The notes beneath the pieces were generated by a model. That model saw only the letters and a program-made list of their open reading frames with translations. It had not been told where the DNA came from and did not search any database. A stretch of DNA of 34,692 nt. It comes from Parvularculaceae bacterium UBA4496 (GTDB lineage Bacteria; Pseudomonadota; Alphaproteobacteria; Caulobacterales; Parvularculaceae). How positions within the stretch are numbered: position 1 is the first letter of the stretch; every line of letters starts with the position of its first letter. The stretch spans positions 432-35,123 of the forward strand of contig DGNI01000091.1 of the NCBI GenBank assembly GCA_002388885.1, written 5' to 3'. Positions 26,617 through 34,692 of the stretch are shown here, piece by piece. The position numbers were made by a program, and so were the translations under genes.

Positions 26617-27630
26617 ATGAAAGTGACAACGATAGGACTTGATCTTGCAAAGAATGTTTTTCAATTACACGGCGTTGATGTTGCTGGTCGGACAGTTCTT
26701 CAAAAGCGTTTGCGACGAGGCAGTCTACCAGCGTTTTTCGAGAAGCTGCCGCAATGTGTTGTGGGTATGGAAGCATGTGCAAGTGCTCATCATTGGGGCC
26801 GCACGCTTTCTACGTTAGGTCATGAGGTTCACTTGATGCCAGCGTAGTTTGTAAAGCCTTACGTTAAGACCAATAAAAACGATGCAGCAGATGCGCAAGC
26901 AATTTGCGAAGCTGTTACCCGCCCAACCATGCGGTTCGTTCCGATAAAGAGCATCGAGCAACAGTCAATATTGGTGTTGCATCGGACACGTGAACTGATG
27001 GTTCGTCAAAAAACGATGATTACCAACGCCCTCCGCGCTCACTTCGCGGAATTTGGCGTGATCGTCCCCCAGAGCGCAGTCAATGTCCGCAAGATCGCCG
27101 ACATGCTTGAATGCCCAGACCAGTGCCCGCTGCCGGAAATCGCTCGGATAACGCTGATATTGTTGGCCGAGCAACTGCGATCGCTTGAAATGAGATTACA
27201 ACAGATTGAAAATAAGTTGAGAGCGTGGCATCGCGATAGTGAAGCAAGCCGACGGCTTGCAACCATTCCTGGCGTTGGGTTGATTACCGCGACCGCTATC
27301 GTCGCAACCGTCGGTGATGCAAAACAGTTTCAATCAGGCCGGCAATTTGCCGCGTGGCTCGGGCTTGTCCCGCGACAGAACTCAAGCGGCGGCAAACAAC
27401 GGTTGGGGCGGATCAGCAAACGTGGCGACGCTTATCTCAGGCGATTGCTGGTGCACGGTGCGCGATCCGTTTTACGATGGGCCAAGCAGAAACCCGGCGG
27501 CCAGTATGCATGGTTGTCATGTCTAATGCAGCGGCGTCCGACAAATATCGCAACTGTAGCCCTCGCAAATAAAAACGCTCGCATTGCCTGGGCCTTGCTC
27601 ACAAGAAAGGAAACTTACCAGCATATCTAA
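26617..27630 (+). pseudogene. IS110-family transposase with one in-frame amber codon
   Basis: A single reading frame from 26617 to 27630 is interrupted only by TAG at 26845-26847. At this position relatives have Gln in MP-x-Q-FVKPYVK, so one C-to-T change explains it. The N-terminal DEDD RuvC-like domain has GLDLAKN, VGMEAC and KNDAADAQAI. The C-terminal transposase-20 domain has IPGVGLITATAIVA, FAAWLGLVPRQNSSGGK and RGDAYLRRLLVHGAR, including the serine-bearing segment. The two open pieces are 76 and 233 residues. Without amber suppression or a restart, no full enzyme would be made. Confidence 0.88.
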
Positions 27631-27865
27631 CAGTCTGCGCGTGTAGAGTTGGCGCAAATTGCAACGGCGATAAAAAATGATGGCGAATCGGATCAACCGG
27701 AGCCGGCCAAGCCCGACGAAAACTAAGAGCCAATTGAGCTCGTGAATCTAGTCGGGCGCCGGTTTGCGGATTCCATCAGGGCCAGCGGCGTCTCCCGCCG
27801 CATCAACAGGCCGGATACATAGCTGCAATCCTGATCTCGCTATTCTTCACATTCGCCCTTGCATC
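27631..27865 (+). ncRNA. Right-end non-coding region, predicted to encode the guide (bridge/seek) RNA
   Basis: About 235 bp between the transposase stop and the right inverted repeat has no credible ORF. It contains segments (around 27770-27786 and 27808-27825) that I recognise as conserved in related elements. IS1111-type elements encode their target-choosing RNA at this end. No structure was computed, so the RNA limits are not known. Confidence 0.4.
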
Positions 27866-27877
27866 CGGGAGCCGTCC
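27866..27877. repeat. Right subterminal inverted repeat of the IS110/IS1111 element
   Basis: CGGGAGCCGTCC, the exact 12-bp reverse complement of 26545-26556. Confidence 0.85.
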
Positions 27878-27940
27878 ATACATAGTTTTCGGTAAAGACA
27901 CTCAAGGACGGCAGTTATTTCTGATGAAAAATGACAAAAG

Positions 27941-29305
27941 TTAGATCACTTTTGTGATATCCAGAACTTTCTCAATCACGGGGTCTCGCCCAGCCAGAAA
28001 GTCGTCTTGAGACGGCGACACAGGAACATCCGGCGCAAGGGTTTTTATTCGAATAGGATTGTGTTGTATATTGGCGTGGCAGTCTGCCTCCGGACAACCA
28101 GTGCGATAATTGTGCCGTTCTCGTGCGTACAAAAGATTAGCCTGGAGGGTCGGAAGATTGAGCAAGTCACCCTCAGCCCAAAACTCCAAATCATCACCAA
28201 CAGGCTCGCCTAAGATAGTCACTTGATCCCCGCCTGCTTGTTTAAGATATGCCGAACTCGATATTCCCGCTGAAAACGTGCGCCCGGAAGTAAGGAGAAA
28301 AACCTGCCCTGAAACGAATGATGGAAGCCGCTCCATCAACGCGCGCGTTGTGGTGAGGTCTCCGCCCCAATTAAGGCGCTGATCGACAATCAAATGAACC
28401 GGTCGGTCCTGTCGAAGCGACTCTTCCACGTCAGCAGCAAACTGAACGATGTCTCTTTTTCCCGAAAAATCAATATTTGTGCGAAATTGCAGATACGCAA
28501 TCTTGTTCTTTTCGAGTGTTCTATAGCGAAATGGCTCTTCCGGCTCAGAAAGATAGTATGGGGCCTTTACGTCACGAAGTTTATAAACGAGCTGAAGCCT
28601 CGGCGGCGGGATGAACTCTTCAATACCATCGAATTCTACAGCTAAAGGCTGAGCTTTTATGGTCACGTTTTTTGTCTTGCCTGCACCATCGCGACAGGCC
28701 AGTTCGATTCGGTCTGGGTTATTGCCAACTCCGGCAGATGCCAGAAGTTCTGGCGCTTCCAAAAAATGATAGATGAATTGTTTTCGCCATCCCGCCTGTC
28801 CGCCTTGATAGACTGCCCAACGGGACTCGAGTTCATTGACTGAAAATCCATTAATTGACAATACTTGGTGATCTTCAAGGTGCTTCCACGTGTTGGACGC
28901 ATGACCCACATAAAGTCCGCTACTTAAAAACAGGAATCGTACAGGAATACGCTGAAACAGATTTTGCCAATTCGTATTGAGAAGGCTGGTGTGCCCATTT
29001 CCTGCCATGGCCGTAATTTTTGCGAGCGAAAGATGCAAAGAAGCGAGCGACGCCTTGGATAAGCCGCGTTCTACATTTGCTAGAGTTTGCAGGGCCTTGG
29101 TCCGCTGAACTGGCGAATAACTTGGGTCCTGCGTAACGATCTCGCTGCGAAACATATCTAGGTCCGTTTCAAAACCGCGGACTAAATTCATACTAGACGA
29201 ATTGGCTGCTGAACCGCTCTGGCAAGCACCAAGTGAGATGAACCCAAGGCTTCCAATTCCCGCTAAAAATGCTCGTCTTTGCACAGAGTCTCTCTGGTCC
29301 ATCAT
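27941..29305 (-). CDS. S41-peptidase-like lipoprotein
   Basis: 454 residues. The N-terminus has twin arginines (10-11, RRAFLAG) and a lipobox LGAC with Cys28, so it is probably exported and lipid-anchored. The C-terminal half resembles S41 (C-terminal processing/tricorn-like) proteases: IAYLQFRTNIDF (about 269-280), VHLIVDQRLNWGGDL (303-317) and VFLLTSGRTFSAGISSSAYL (335-354), with Ser345 the candidate nucleophile, then ILGEPVGDD. The central part (about 120-160) may be a degenerate PDZ-like domain (HQVLSINGFSV). The substrate is unknown. The start overlaps the stop of the beta-lactamase-like gene by 4 bases, so the pair is translationally coupled. Confidence 0.75.
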   Translation of the reverse strand: MMDQRDSVQRRAFLAGIGSLGFISLGACQSGSAANSSSMNLVRGFETDLDMFRSEIVTQDPSYSPVQRTKALQTLANVERGLSKASLASLHLSLAKITAMAGNGHTSLLNTNWQNLFQRIPVRFLFLSSGLYVGHASNTWKHLEDHQVLSINGFSVNELESRWAVYQGGQAGWRKQFIYHFLEAPELLASAGVGNNPDRIELACRDGAGKTKNVTIKAQPLAVEFDGIEEFIPPPRLQLVYKLRDVKAPYYLSEPEEPFRYRTLEKNKIAYLQFRTNIDFSGKRDIVQFAADVEESLRQDRPVHLIVDQRLNWGGDLTTTRALMERLPSFVSGQVFLLTSGRTFSAGISSSAYLKQAGGDQVTILGEPVGDDLEFWAEGDLLNLPTLQANLLYARERHNYRTGCPEADCHANIQHNPIRIKTLAPDVPVSPSQDDFLAGRDPVIEKVLDITKVI

Positions 29306-30633
29306 CGCACTCTATTGAACACGAATTCTGATTCACTGGAGGGATCGCGTTGACGACAGACGAATGACTGATAGCCATCGTTAAAGCTGCACAGCCAGTC
29401 CCATATAGGCAAATAGAAATCTCCTTTTTTTGTTTTGCGAAAAGCGGTGCGCATTTCATCTTGAATGTAAACTAGATGATTGCCGTCTCTCTCTAGCTTT
29501 ATCGTCCAACTGAACCGTTCCGGCTCAAATGTCCCGGGGATTGCGGCCAATTCTTGCAGGGACAGTAAAGTCGAATCTGAAAAAATAACTGGTGTTTGGA
29601 CGACAGTATCGCCACGATATAATGCCGTAATGTCACTGTTAAAGCTTCCCGGCCAGGAAGAATTCGAAGATAATGTCACAACTGTCAGATCTTCATTTAT
29701 ATCGTAGTAGACTTGTGCCAACGCCCCCGGGGAGCGTCCGGTAATGCGCGTGTCCCCATCTTGCGGCATCGAAAAGAGCACTTCGTATATACTCTGGTGC
29801 ATCTCTTCACCGCTAAACGTGCTACGAAAAAATCTGTATACATCTTCCGCAGCAGCATAAACCGATCCTCCCCCAATGCGATTTGCAACAAGGTACTGTG
29901 TCGCCTCCACGCGCTCCCCAAATTTAGCAGCAGGCGCGTAGCGATACGCCATAAAAGGAACGACCTCATAGGCATATTCGTGACCGATGGAGGGGTACCT
30001 TTCAGCAAATTCTTGCAACAGAAAATCTGCATAACTCATGCCCGTGGCCGACTCGATCACTGCAGCAGCAACGGCATACGCCCCATTAGAATAATTTCTT
30101 GCGGTTCCGGGATCGAAATCCAGCGGTTCTTTCGCAAGTCCGTCTATAATCTCGCTGAGCAAAAGAGGTTCTTTCATGCTAATCCAGCCGAGGTCATTTG
30201 TATGTTTTATTCCGGAGGTGTAGTCCAATAGTTGAAGTATGGTTATCCGATCGCCATTTGGAAAATCAGGAATAAATTCGGAAATTTTAGAATCGAACTT
30301 TAATTTACCACGCGCCACCAATCGACCAATCGCGTCCTGAGTAAATTGCTTCGACAATGATGCAATCCTGAACCGAGTTTCGGCGGTTACCGGAGTCATA
30401 TAACGATAATCGGCGAAACCAAATGCTTCCTGAACGACTACTTGCTCCCCTTCCGCGACGAGAACAACGCCATCGAACGAGCCAAAATCTACATACTGCT
30501 CGGCGTATTCCCGAATTGCCGCTTTTTTATCTTCGATATCAGCAATCTGGGGAGTGCTGAAAATGGATTCACTTGTTGAAGCGCAACCTGTAAGAATGAG
30601 CAAAATTGCCAATTGCAACTTCAAGCGCCGCAT
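29302..30633 (-). CDS. Beta-lactamase-family serine hydrolase, lipoprotein
   Basis: 443 residues. Lipoprotein signal LTGC with Cys17. Class-C/penicillin-binding fold motifs: Ser92-Leu-Ser-Lys95 (SxxK) in RIASLSKQFTQ, and Tyr181-Ser-Asn183 in PGTARNYSNGAYAV. LLDYTSGI is a further family motif. The C-terminal part (about 340-443) is a beta-rich extension. Members act as esterases, D-aminopeptidases or peptidases and seldom as true beta-lactamases. The reaction cannot be told from sequence. It is the first gene of a two-gene leftward operon with the S41-like lipoprotein, suggesting sequential action on a peptide or ester outside the cytoplasm. Confidence 0.85.
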   Translation of the reverse strand: MRRLKLQLAILLILTGCASTSESIFSTPQIADIEDKKAAIREYAEQYVDFGSFDGVVLVAEGEQVVVQEAFGFADYRYMTPVTAETRFRIASLSKQFTQDAIGRLVARGKLKFDSKISEFIPDFPNGDRITILQLLDYTSGIKHTNDLGWISMKEPLLLSEIIDGLAKEPLDFDPGTARNYSNGAYAVAAAVIESATGMSYADFLLQEFAERYPSIGHEYAYEVVPFMAYRYAPAAKFGERVEATQYLVANRIGGGSVYAAAEDVYRFFRSTFSGEEMHQSIYEVLFSMPQDGDTRITGRSPGALAQVYYDINEDLTVVTLSSNSSWPGSFNSDITALYRGDTVVQTPVIFSDSTLLSLQELAAIPGTFEPERFSWTIKLERDGNHLVYIQDEMRTAFRKTKKGDFYLPIWDWLCSFNDGYQSFVCRQRDPSSESEFVFNRVR

Positions 30634-30670
30634 AAGTTGAGCTCCGTTCCAATGAAGGGACTTCGCGTGT

Positions 30671-30686
30671 CAGCATCAAGATGCTG
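30671..30686. promoter_or_regulatory. Palindrome upstream of the hydrolase operon
   Basis: CAGCATC-AA-GATGCTG, a perfect 7-bp inverted repeat 38-53 bp before the ATG of the beta-lactamase-like gene, followed by a further partial copy (AAGATGC). It is placed like an operator. The regulator is unknown. Confidence 0.4.
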
Positions 30687-30734
30687 TCAAGATGCGCCGT
30701 GAATCGGAACTGGGCGATTCAGGAATTCTGTTCC

Positions 30735-30806
30735 AGAGCAATTTAACTGACATCGATTCAACGAAGTTGCTCTAAATTTCTCCTTTACTGCGCTTTTCAA
30801 AGGAGA
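30735..30806 (-). terminator. Inverted repeats downstream of the PD40 lipoprotein gene
   Basis: Two perfect inverted repeats lie past the stop at 30877: TCTCCTTT/AAAGGAGA (30779-30786 with 30799-30806) followed on the minus strand by AAATTT, and AGAGCAA/TTGCTCT (30735-30741 with 30767-30773). The first is a weak candidate terminator for the leftward kinase operon. Confidence 0.35.
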
Positions 30807-30876
30807 GCTGCAGTGGTTCTAATGTCAAGTCCGTTACCGCCGTTGATCACGAGGCGCCCGGCGCGGTCAATTTCGT

Positions 30877-31761
30877 TCACTCAAAGCGAATAATGTCTAT
30901 TAATGGCGCACGGCGTATCGGGCCGTCGCCGCGTTTGAACAACAATTGGCGTCCGCCCGGCGCGATCATCGGCGAGCTCTCCCACTCGGCTGTGTTGAGT
31001 TCGGTGATGGGTATGGGCTGGACCCATTCCTCGGCAAGCCGGCGTGAAACAAAGAGATTAATATCGCCGCTCTCAGCCTCATACCGAGCAAATACTAAAA
31101 CACCGATGTGCATATCATAAGTCATGTCGTTATCAGACGCGGCAGAGTTAAGCGCGACAGCATTGTGAACCTCGGCGCCGTCGAGGCGCGCTTCGTAAAG
31201 GTCAACCATTCCCGCTCCGCCGGGACGTTCGGAAGCGAACAGCACGTGCCTCTCGCCGATCTCCACCGTGTGGCCGTCCCACCATTCTGAGGCCAGCGAC
31301 ACCAGCGGCCGCAACGACCAATGACCGTCAGCATTTCGCTCTGCAATCCAAGGGTTTTGACGCACCGCTGCGCCGCTGCCGGATAATGGACGCGTCGAAG
31401 TAAAATAAAGACGGTTGCCGTCCTGTGACAGCACAGGCTGATAATCGCTATATTGCGTGTTCTCGAAGACGGGGCCATCGGCGCGCCAGTCGCCAGATCG
31501 GCATCTCCAAGCTTCAAGGCGCGCACGTTGTCCTTCCTCGCCGGGCGCCCACGCTGTAACATAGAAGGCCGAATAGTCTGAAGCGACAGCGAGACCGTTG
31601 ACTGACTCGACACGACCGTCGTCGACCAATGCGAAAAATGCATCCCGGCACATAATGACATCTCCGTCCGTCTTTGCTGTGCAGGAATAAGTAACAAGAA
31701 TCGCGCTGATGGCAGCAGCGTGCCAAAACACGCGCAAAAACACAAAAAAGCGGTCCAGCAT
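30877..31761 (-). CDS. PD40 (TolB-like) beta-propeller lipoprotein
   Basis: 294 residues. Lipoprotein signal ending TYSC (Cys27). Several PD40-type blades: LSQDGNRLYFTSTRP near 130-144, HVLFASERPGGAGMVDLYEA near 195-214, and SSPMIAPGGRQLLFKR near the C-terminus. These propellers bind partner proteins or ligands in the periplasm. The ATG directly abuts the stop of the histidine kinase gene, so it belongs to that operon. It may be a sensory accessory or the regulated output. The specific role is unknown. Confidence 0.72.
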   Translation of the reverse strand: MLDRFFVFLRVFWHAAAISAILVTYSCTAKTDGDVIMCRDAFFALVDDGRVESVNGLAVASDYSAFYVTAWAPGEEGQRARLEAWRCRSGDWRADGPVFENTQYSDYQPVLSQDGNRLYFTSTRPLSGSGAAVRQNPWIAERNADGHWSLRPLVSLASEWWDGHTVEIGERHVLFASERPGGAGMVDLYEARLDGAEVHNAVALNSAASDNDMTYDMHIGVLVFARYEAESGDINLFVSRRLAEEWVQPIPITELNTAEWESSPMIAPGGRQLLFKRGDGPIRRAPLIDIIRFE

Positions 31762-33192
31762 CTAATTTCTTTCTGCGTCATCGGGATCGACGCGTACAAG
31801 GGTGACTGCGAATGCGGCTCCACCGTCGCGGTCAGCGAGCTCGATTCGCCCTCCCATCGCTTCCAAAAGGCCTTTCACGATCGTTAATCCGAGTCCGGCC
31901 CCACCCAGGGCGCGATTGCGCGACTTCTCCGCGCGAAAAAAACGCTCGAAAACGTATGGACGATCCTCGGCGGCTATTCCCGGCCCATTATCCTGAAAAA
32001 CGAGAGTCGCCCAATACGGATCGGGCCCCTCAGCCGTGACCGTGACGGTCAGCTTGTCCGGCTGGTGGCGTACTGCATTCTCCCACAAATTCAAAAGCAC
32101 TTGGCGAAAGCGTTCTTCATCGATGAACACATGCAGCATTTCCGGAACGGCGACCACGACAGTCGCATTGGCAGCCTCTGCCATCGGCTCAAGAATATTA
32201 CGGACGATCTCTGCCAAAGGCATCGATTGCAGGTTGACCTTCAACTGCCCTGCGTCAGAGATCGCGAGTTGTTGAAAATCCTCGACCAACCGCTCCAGCA
32301 GCCGATTTTCGCCCTTTAGCGTCGTCACGAATTCCGCATCTTCCGAAATCAAGCCAGCTTCGTGCGCCTCTAGCTGCCCTTTGATGTTGGTGACCGGCGT
32401 TCTCAACTCATGGGCAATGTCCGCGATCAACTGCTTGCGCACCTTTTCAGTCCGCGCGATTGCTTCAATGGCAGCATTGAATGCGTCGATCAGGGCCCGA
32501 AACTCTGAATCTTTCACGGAAGCGATCCGGTCGGGCATCTTCCCCGATTGAAGTTCGCGCGCCGCCGCCGTCAACCAATCGATCGGCGCCAAAGATCTGC
32601 GAAGTACCCAGGTCATGATAAGCATCGCGCTAACGATGACGCCGGTCAGCCATAGCGCTGCAGCGCTCCATACTTCGGTCGCAAATTGATCGCCGACCGC
32701 CCGATCGGGAGTCGAAGGAAGTAGTTGCAAACGGCCCCACGCCTCCCCACTAGAACCGCGAAGTAGGTAAAGCTCGGTGTCCGTTAGGAGCAACTCAATC
32801 TCGCTTGCACCACCAGACGACACCACGTTTACGAGCAAGCCACCATCGACCTCGGAAACATCTGCTGCGTAGAGGGCCTCGTCGCTGGCGGCCCGAACGC
32901 GGTGATCGTTGTCGAGCACAAAGTAGCCCGGAGCGCCGGACTCAATGCCGCCATCCTTTTTGGAGAGTTTGCGAACTGCTGGCCAACCACCGTCTTCGAA
33001 AGCGCCCTCCAGTTTTTCAGCGACCGCAAGCTCTCGTTCACCGCGATTAGAGCCGGCGATGACTTCAGTCTGCTTATCGACGAAGGCAGTGCTCGTTGAT
33101 CGGTGGACGATCATGACCCATGCCACGAACGACACGGTGATGATCAGCGCCATTAGAAGAGACAAGCGGACGACAAGACTATGGCGCATCAT
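31762..33192 (-). CDS. Sensor histidine kinase
   Basis: 476 residues. Transmembrane helices at about 8-29 and 177-198 enclose a periplasmic sensor domain of about 145 residues. A HAMP domain follows (about 198-250). The phosphoacceptor is His261 in IADIAHELRTP. The ATPase domain has NLWENAVRH (N box), FQDNGPGI (G1) and GGAGLGLTIVKGLLEAMGG (G2). It phosphorylates the partner response regulator, whose gene overlaps it by 14 bases. The signal is unknown. The start could equally be the adjacent second ATG at 33189. Confidence 0.93.
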   Translation of the reverse strand: MMRHSLVVRLSLLMALIITVSFVAWVMIVHRSTSTAFVDKQTEVIAGSNRGERELAVAEKLEGAFEDGGWPAVRKLSKKDGGIESGAPGYFVLDNDHRVRAASDEALYAADVSEVDGGLLVNVVSSGGASEIELLLTDTELYLLRGSSGEAWGRLQLLPSTPDRAVGDQFATEVWSAAALWLTGVIVSAMLIMTWVLRRSLAPIDWLTAAARELQSGKMPDRIASVKDSEFRALIDAFNAAIEAIARTEKVRKQLIADIAHELRTPVTNIKGQLEAHEAGLISEDAEFVTTLKGENRLLERLVEDFQQLAISDAGQLKVNLQSMPLAEIVRNILEPMAEAANATVVVAVPEMLHVFIDEERFRQVLLNLWENAVRHQPDKLTVTVTAEGPDPYWATLVFQDNGPGIAAEDRPYVFERFFRAEKSRNRALGGAGLGLTIVKGLLEAMGGRIELADRDGGAAFAVTLVRVDPDDAERN

Positions 33193-33874
33193 CGTCGCTC
33201 ATACGATAGCCGACTCCGAGTTCGGATCGGATGTAGCGTGGCCGACCACGCGGTTCGCCCAGTTTCTTTCGCAGGCTCCAAATGTGCGTGTCGATCGTGC
33301 GGTCAAACCCGTCGAAGTCCGCGCCTAGCGCAAGCTCGATCAACTGGGTGCGTGTGAAAACGCGACCGGGGTTTTTCATGAGCAAATGCAGAATGTTAAA
33401 TTCGCTCTTGGTCAGTCTCACGGGGTTACTGTCAACCGCGACGGCTCGCGCTTCAGAATCCAGTCGAATCTCACCCAATGCGAGAACGTCGCTTTCGTCC
33501 TCGCGGTCTGACCTTCTGTGCAGACAGCGTCGAATACGCGCCAGCAACTCTTTCGATCCAAACGGCTTGCACACGTAGTCGTCGGCGCCAGCCTCCAATC
33601 CTTCGACGATGTGGTCTTCCGCAGTTTTGGCCGTCAGCATGACGATTGGGACCACGGACTCGCTCCGGATCGACTTGCAGATCGAAATGCCATCTGCGTC
33701 CGGAAGCATGAGATCTAAAATCAGGAGGTCGAATTTGGATTTCCAGAAAAGTTCTTCCCCCAAACGGCCATTAGCCGCGCAAGTAATCTCATAATCTTGC
33801 GCCTCAAGAAACACACGCAAAGTTCGCGCCGTGGTTTCGTTGTCTTCAACGATCAAGATCCGGTGCGCCCTCAC
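33179..33874 (-). CDS. OmpR/PhoB-family response regulator
   Basis: 231 residues. The receiver domain (about 5-118) has phospho-acceptor Asp54 in LLILDLMLPD, and MLTAK and KPFGSKEL as the conserved Thr/Lys region. The C-terminal winged helix (about 130-225) includes LTKSEFNILHLLMKNPGRVFTR and IDTHIWSLRKKLGE. It binds DNA after phosphorylation by the downstream kinase. It overlaps the upstream hydrolase gene by 4 bases and the kinase gene by 14. No target site could be named. It is not closely tied to phosphate genes by sequence alone. Confidence 0.95.
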   Translation of the reverse strand: MRAHRILIVEDNETTARTLRVFLEAQDYEITCAANGRLGEELFWKSKFDLLILDLMLPDADGISICKSIRSESVVPIVMLTAKTAEDHIVEGLEAGADDYVCKPFGSKELLARIRRCLHRRSDREDESDVLALGEIRLDSEARAVAVDSNPVRLTKSEFNILHLLMKNPGRVFTRTQLIELALGADFDGFDRTIDTHIWSLRKKLGEPRGRPRYIRSELGVGYRMSDDDAP

Positions 33875-34692
33875 GGCCTCGCCTCCAGTGATGCAATGGA
33901 ATCAAGCAGATATTCGCGATACGGCATGTCTTGGAGAGCCTTCTTGTAAGCCGTCAAAGCACCTTCGACATCACCGGCTGCCGACCGAATGTCCCCAAGC
34001 GTTTCGTAGAGCAGCCAAGGGTCGGATGATCGCTCGATTGCGAAGAGCGTTAAACGTTCGCATTCTTCATAGTCACCCCACAGGTCGCCAAAAACGGCAA
34101 GCACCACTTCATTCGGCGAGAATGACCATTTGTTCGACGCTGTTATCTCTCGCTCCTGCATCTCGGCAAAAGCTGCTTCGAATCCTTGGGTGCTCCGGCT
34201 AACGAGAAATGCTTCGACTAGTGACGGACGCGGCGGAGAGACATTTTTGCCTGTAAGCAGGTGGCGTGCATCGCTCTGCATCGCGTGAATGAGGGGCGGC
34301 GGCACATTGTTGATGACGTCGTCCGAGTCACGGATATTAGATAGGATTGCGAAAAACCCATCCGTTTTTAAGTCGCGCTCGATTACGGCAGTCATGTGCA
34401 AAGCCAATCCAGCGTGTCCGGCACGCCGCACCATCGGGTGCGAACCATCGACGTCGTAGAGCTCCCATCCATAGCCGTACGCGCGGCCCCGATCTCTGTC
34501 TTCAGCGTGCGGTGCGATCATATCGGTCATAGTATCATGGCGCAGCAACGCCCCTTTAGACAATGCGCGATCGAAGCGCCAAAGATCCATCGCAGTCGTG
34601 ACAATGTCACCTGCGCCGATAGAGGCGCTCGCGCTGGAGTAAGGCCCAGCATCGGTGGCGCCGCCAAAATCACGGACATAGCCCTTGGCGCC
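33871..34692 (-). CDS. Beta-lactamase-family serine hydrolase with C-terminal TPR, N-terminus cut off
   Basis: 273 residues are visible and the frame stays open to the right edge, so the active-site SxxK and YxN motifs lie outside. The visible start is the late beta-lactamase fold: YVRDFGGATDAGPYSSASASIGAGDIVTTAMDLWRFDRAL, then GYGWELY and RRAGHAGLALHMTAVIER (the HxG-type third motif region). From about residue 200 of the visible part come tetratricopeptide-like helices (LLYETLGDIRSAAGDVEGALTAYKKAL). Its stop overlaps the response-regulator start, so it leads the four-gene leftward operon. A role upstream of a two-component system, perhaps cell-wall sensing, is inference. Confidence 0.82.
   Translation of the reverse strand, partial: GAKGYVRDFGGATDAGPYSSASASIGAGDIVTTAMDLWRFDRALSKGALLRHDTMTDMIAPHAEDRDRGRAYGYGWELYDVDGSHPMVRRAGHAGLALHMTAVIERDLKTDGFFAILSNIRDSDDVINNVPPPLIHAMQSDARHLLTGKNVSPPRPSLVEAFLVSRSTQGFEAAFAEMQEREITASNKWSFSPNEVVLAVFGDLWGDYEECERLTLFAIERSSDPWLLYETLGDIRSAAGDVEGALTAYKKALQDMPYREYLLDSIASLEARP

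Larger units (their letters stand above)
26541..27880 (+). mobile_element. IS110 family element, IS1111-like
   Basis: About 1.34 kb, bounded by inverted repeats GGACGGCTCCCG (26545-26556) and CGGGAGCCGTCC (27866-27877). The coding region sits close to the left end (about 60 bp after the repeat) and leaves about 235 bp of non-coding DNA at the right. Subterminal inverted repeats with a long right non-coding end are features of the IS1111 subgroup, whose guide (bridge/seek) RNA is encoded there. The exact outer boundaries are uncertain by a few bases. No target duplication is expected for this family. Confidence 0.82.

Noticed and set aside
27941..27958. Hairpin at the end of the S41-like gene (ATCAC-TTTT-GTGAT)
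   Set aside because: It lies inside the last codons, has only 5 bp of stem, and is not followed by a clean U-run.

Overview
The window reads as the chromosome of an alphaproteobacterium, possibly Caulobacterales/Parvularculales/Sphingomonadales-like. The reasons are TonB-dependent receptors with long acidic N-termini, a ParB-domain DNA methylase paired with a DUF5681 protein, an RpiR-type inositol regulator, a fused IolC-DUF2090 protein and alphaproteobacterial-type insertion sequences. No rRNA, tRNA or CRISPR array was seen. The species cannot be fixed from this sequence.

Left edge (1-3660): the 5' end of a ferredoxin-reductase-like flavoprotein gene is followed by about 780 bp without genes. 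That gap carries six copies of a CAGGGAA/TTCCCTG word and a perfect inverted repeat just before the next gene. Then come a ParB-domain/beta-class DNA methyltransferase and an overlapping DUF5681 gene, which look like a transferable module.

Centre (3658-25398): this is the heart of the window, an apparent locus for eating phytate (inositol hexakisphosphate). Two TonB-dependent receptor genes run leftwards. Diverging from them is a rightward run of a two-domain beta-propeller phytase, a PhoA-type alkaline phosphatase and a phosphate-selective (OprO/OprP-like) porin. Convergent with these is a complete leftward inositol operon, iolC-iolD-iolE-iolB-iolA, with a fused kinase/aldolase IolC. It is followed by a Gfo/Idh/MocA dehydrogenase, a sodium/solute symporter, an RpiR-type repressor (IolR) and the inositol dehydrogenase iolG. 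Read together: a receptor binds phytate or a metal complex of it, phytase and phosphatase strip the phosphates, the porin and symporter handle the released phosphate and inositol, and the iol enzymes carry inositol to acetyl-CoA and DHAP. Three iol promoter regions each hold a one-mismatch copy of the GGAA-N6-TTCC site known for rhizobial IolR.

Mobile region (25523-27880): a decayed rve-type transposase gene with three lesions is abutted by an IS110/IS1111-type element. The transposase of that element has a single amber codon. Its 12-bp subterminal inverted repeats are intact, with a third copy over the transposase ribosome binding site.

Right part (27941-34692): two leftward operons. One encodes a serine beta-lactamase-like lipoprotein and an S41-protease-like lipoprotein. 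The other encodes a beta-lactamase/TPR protein (cut by the window edge), an OmpR-type response regulator, a histidine kinase and a PD40 beta-propeller lipoprotein.
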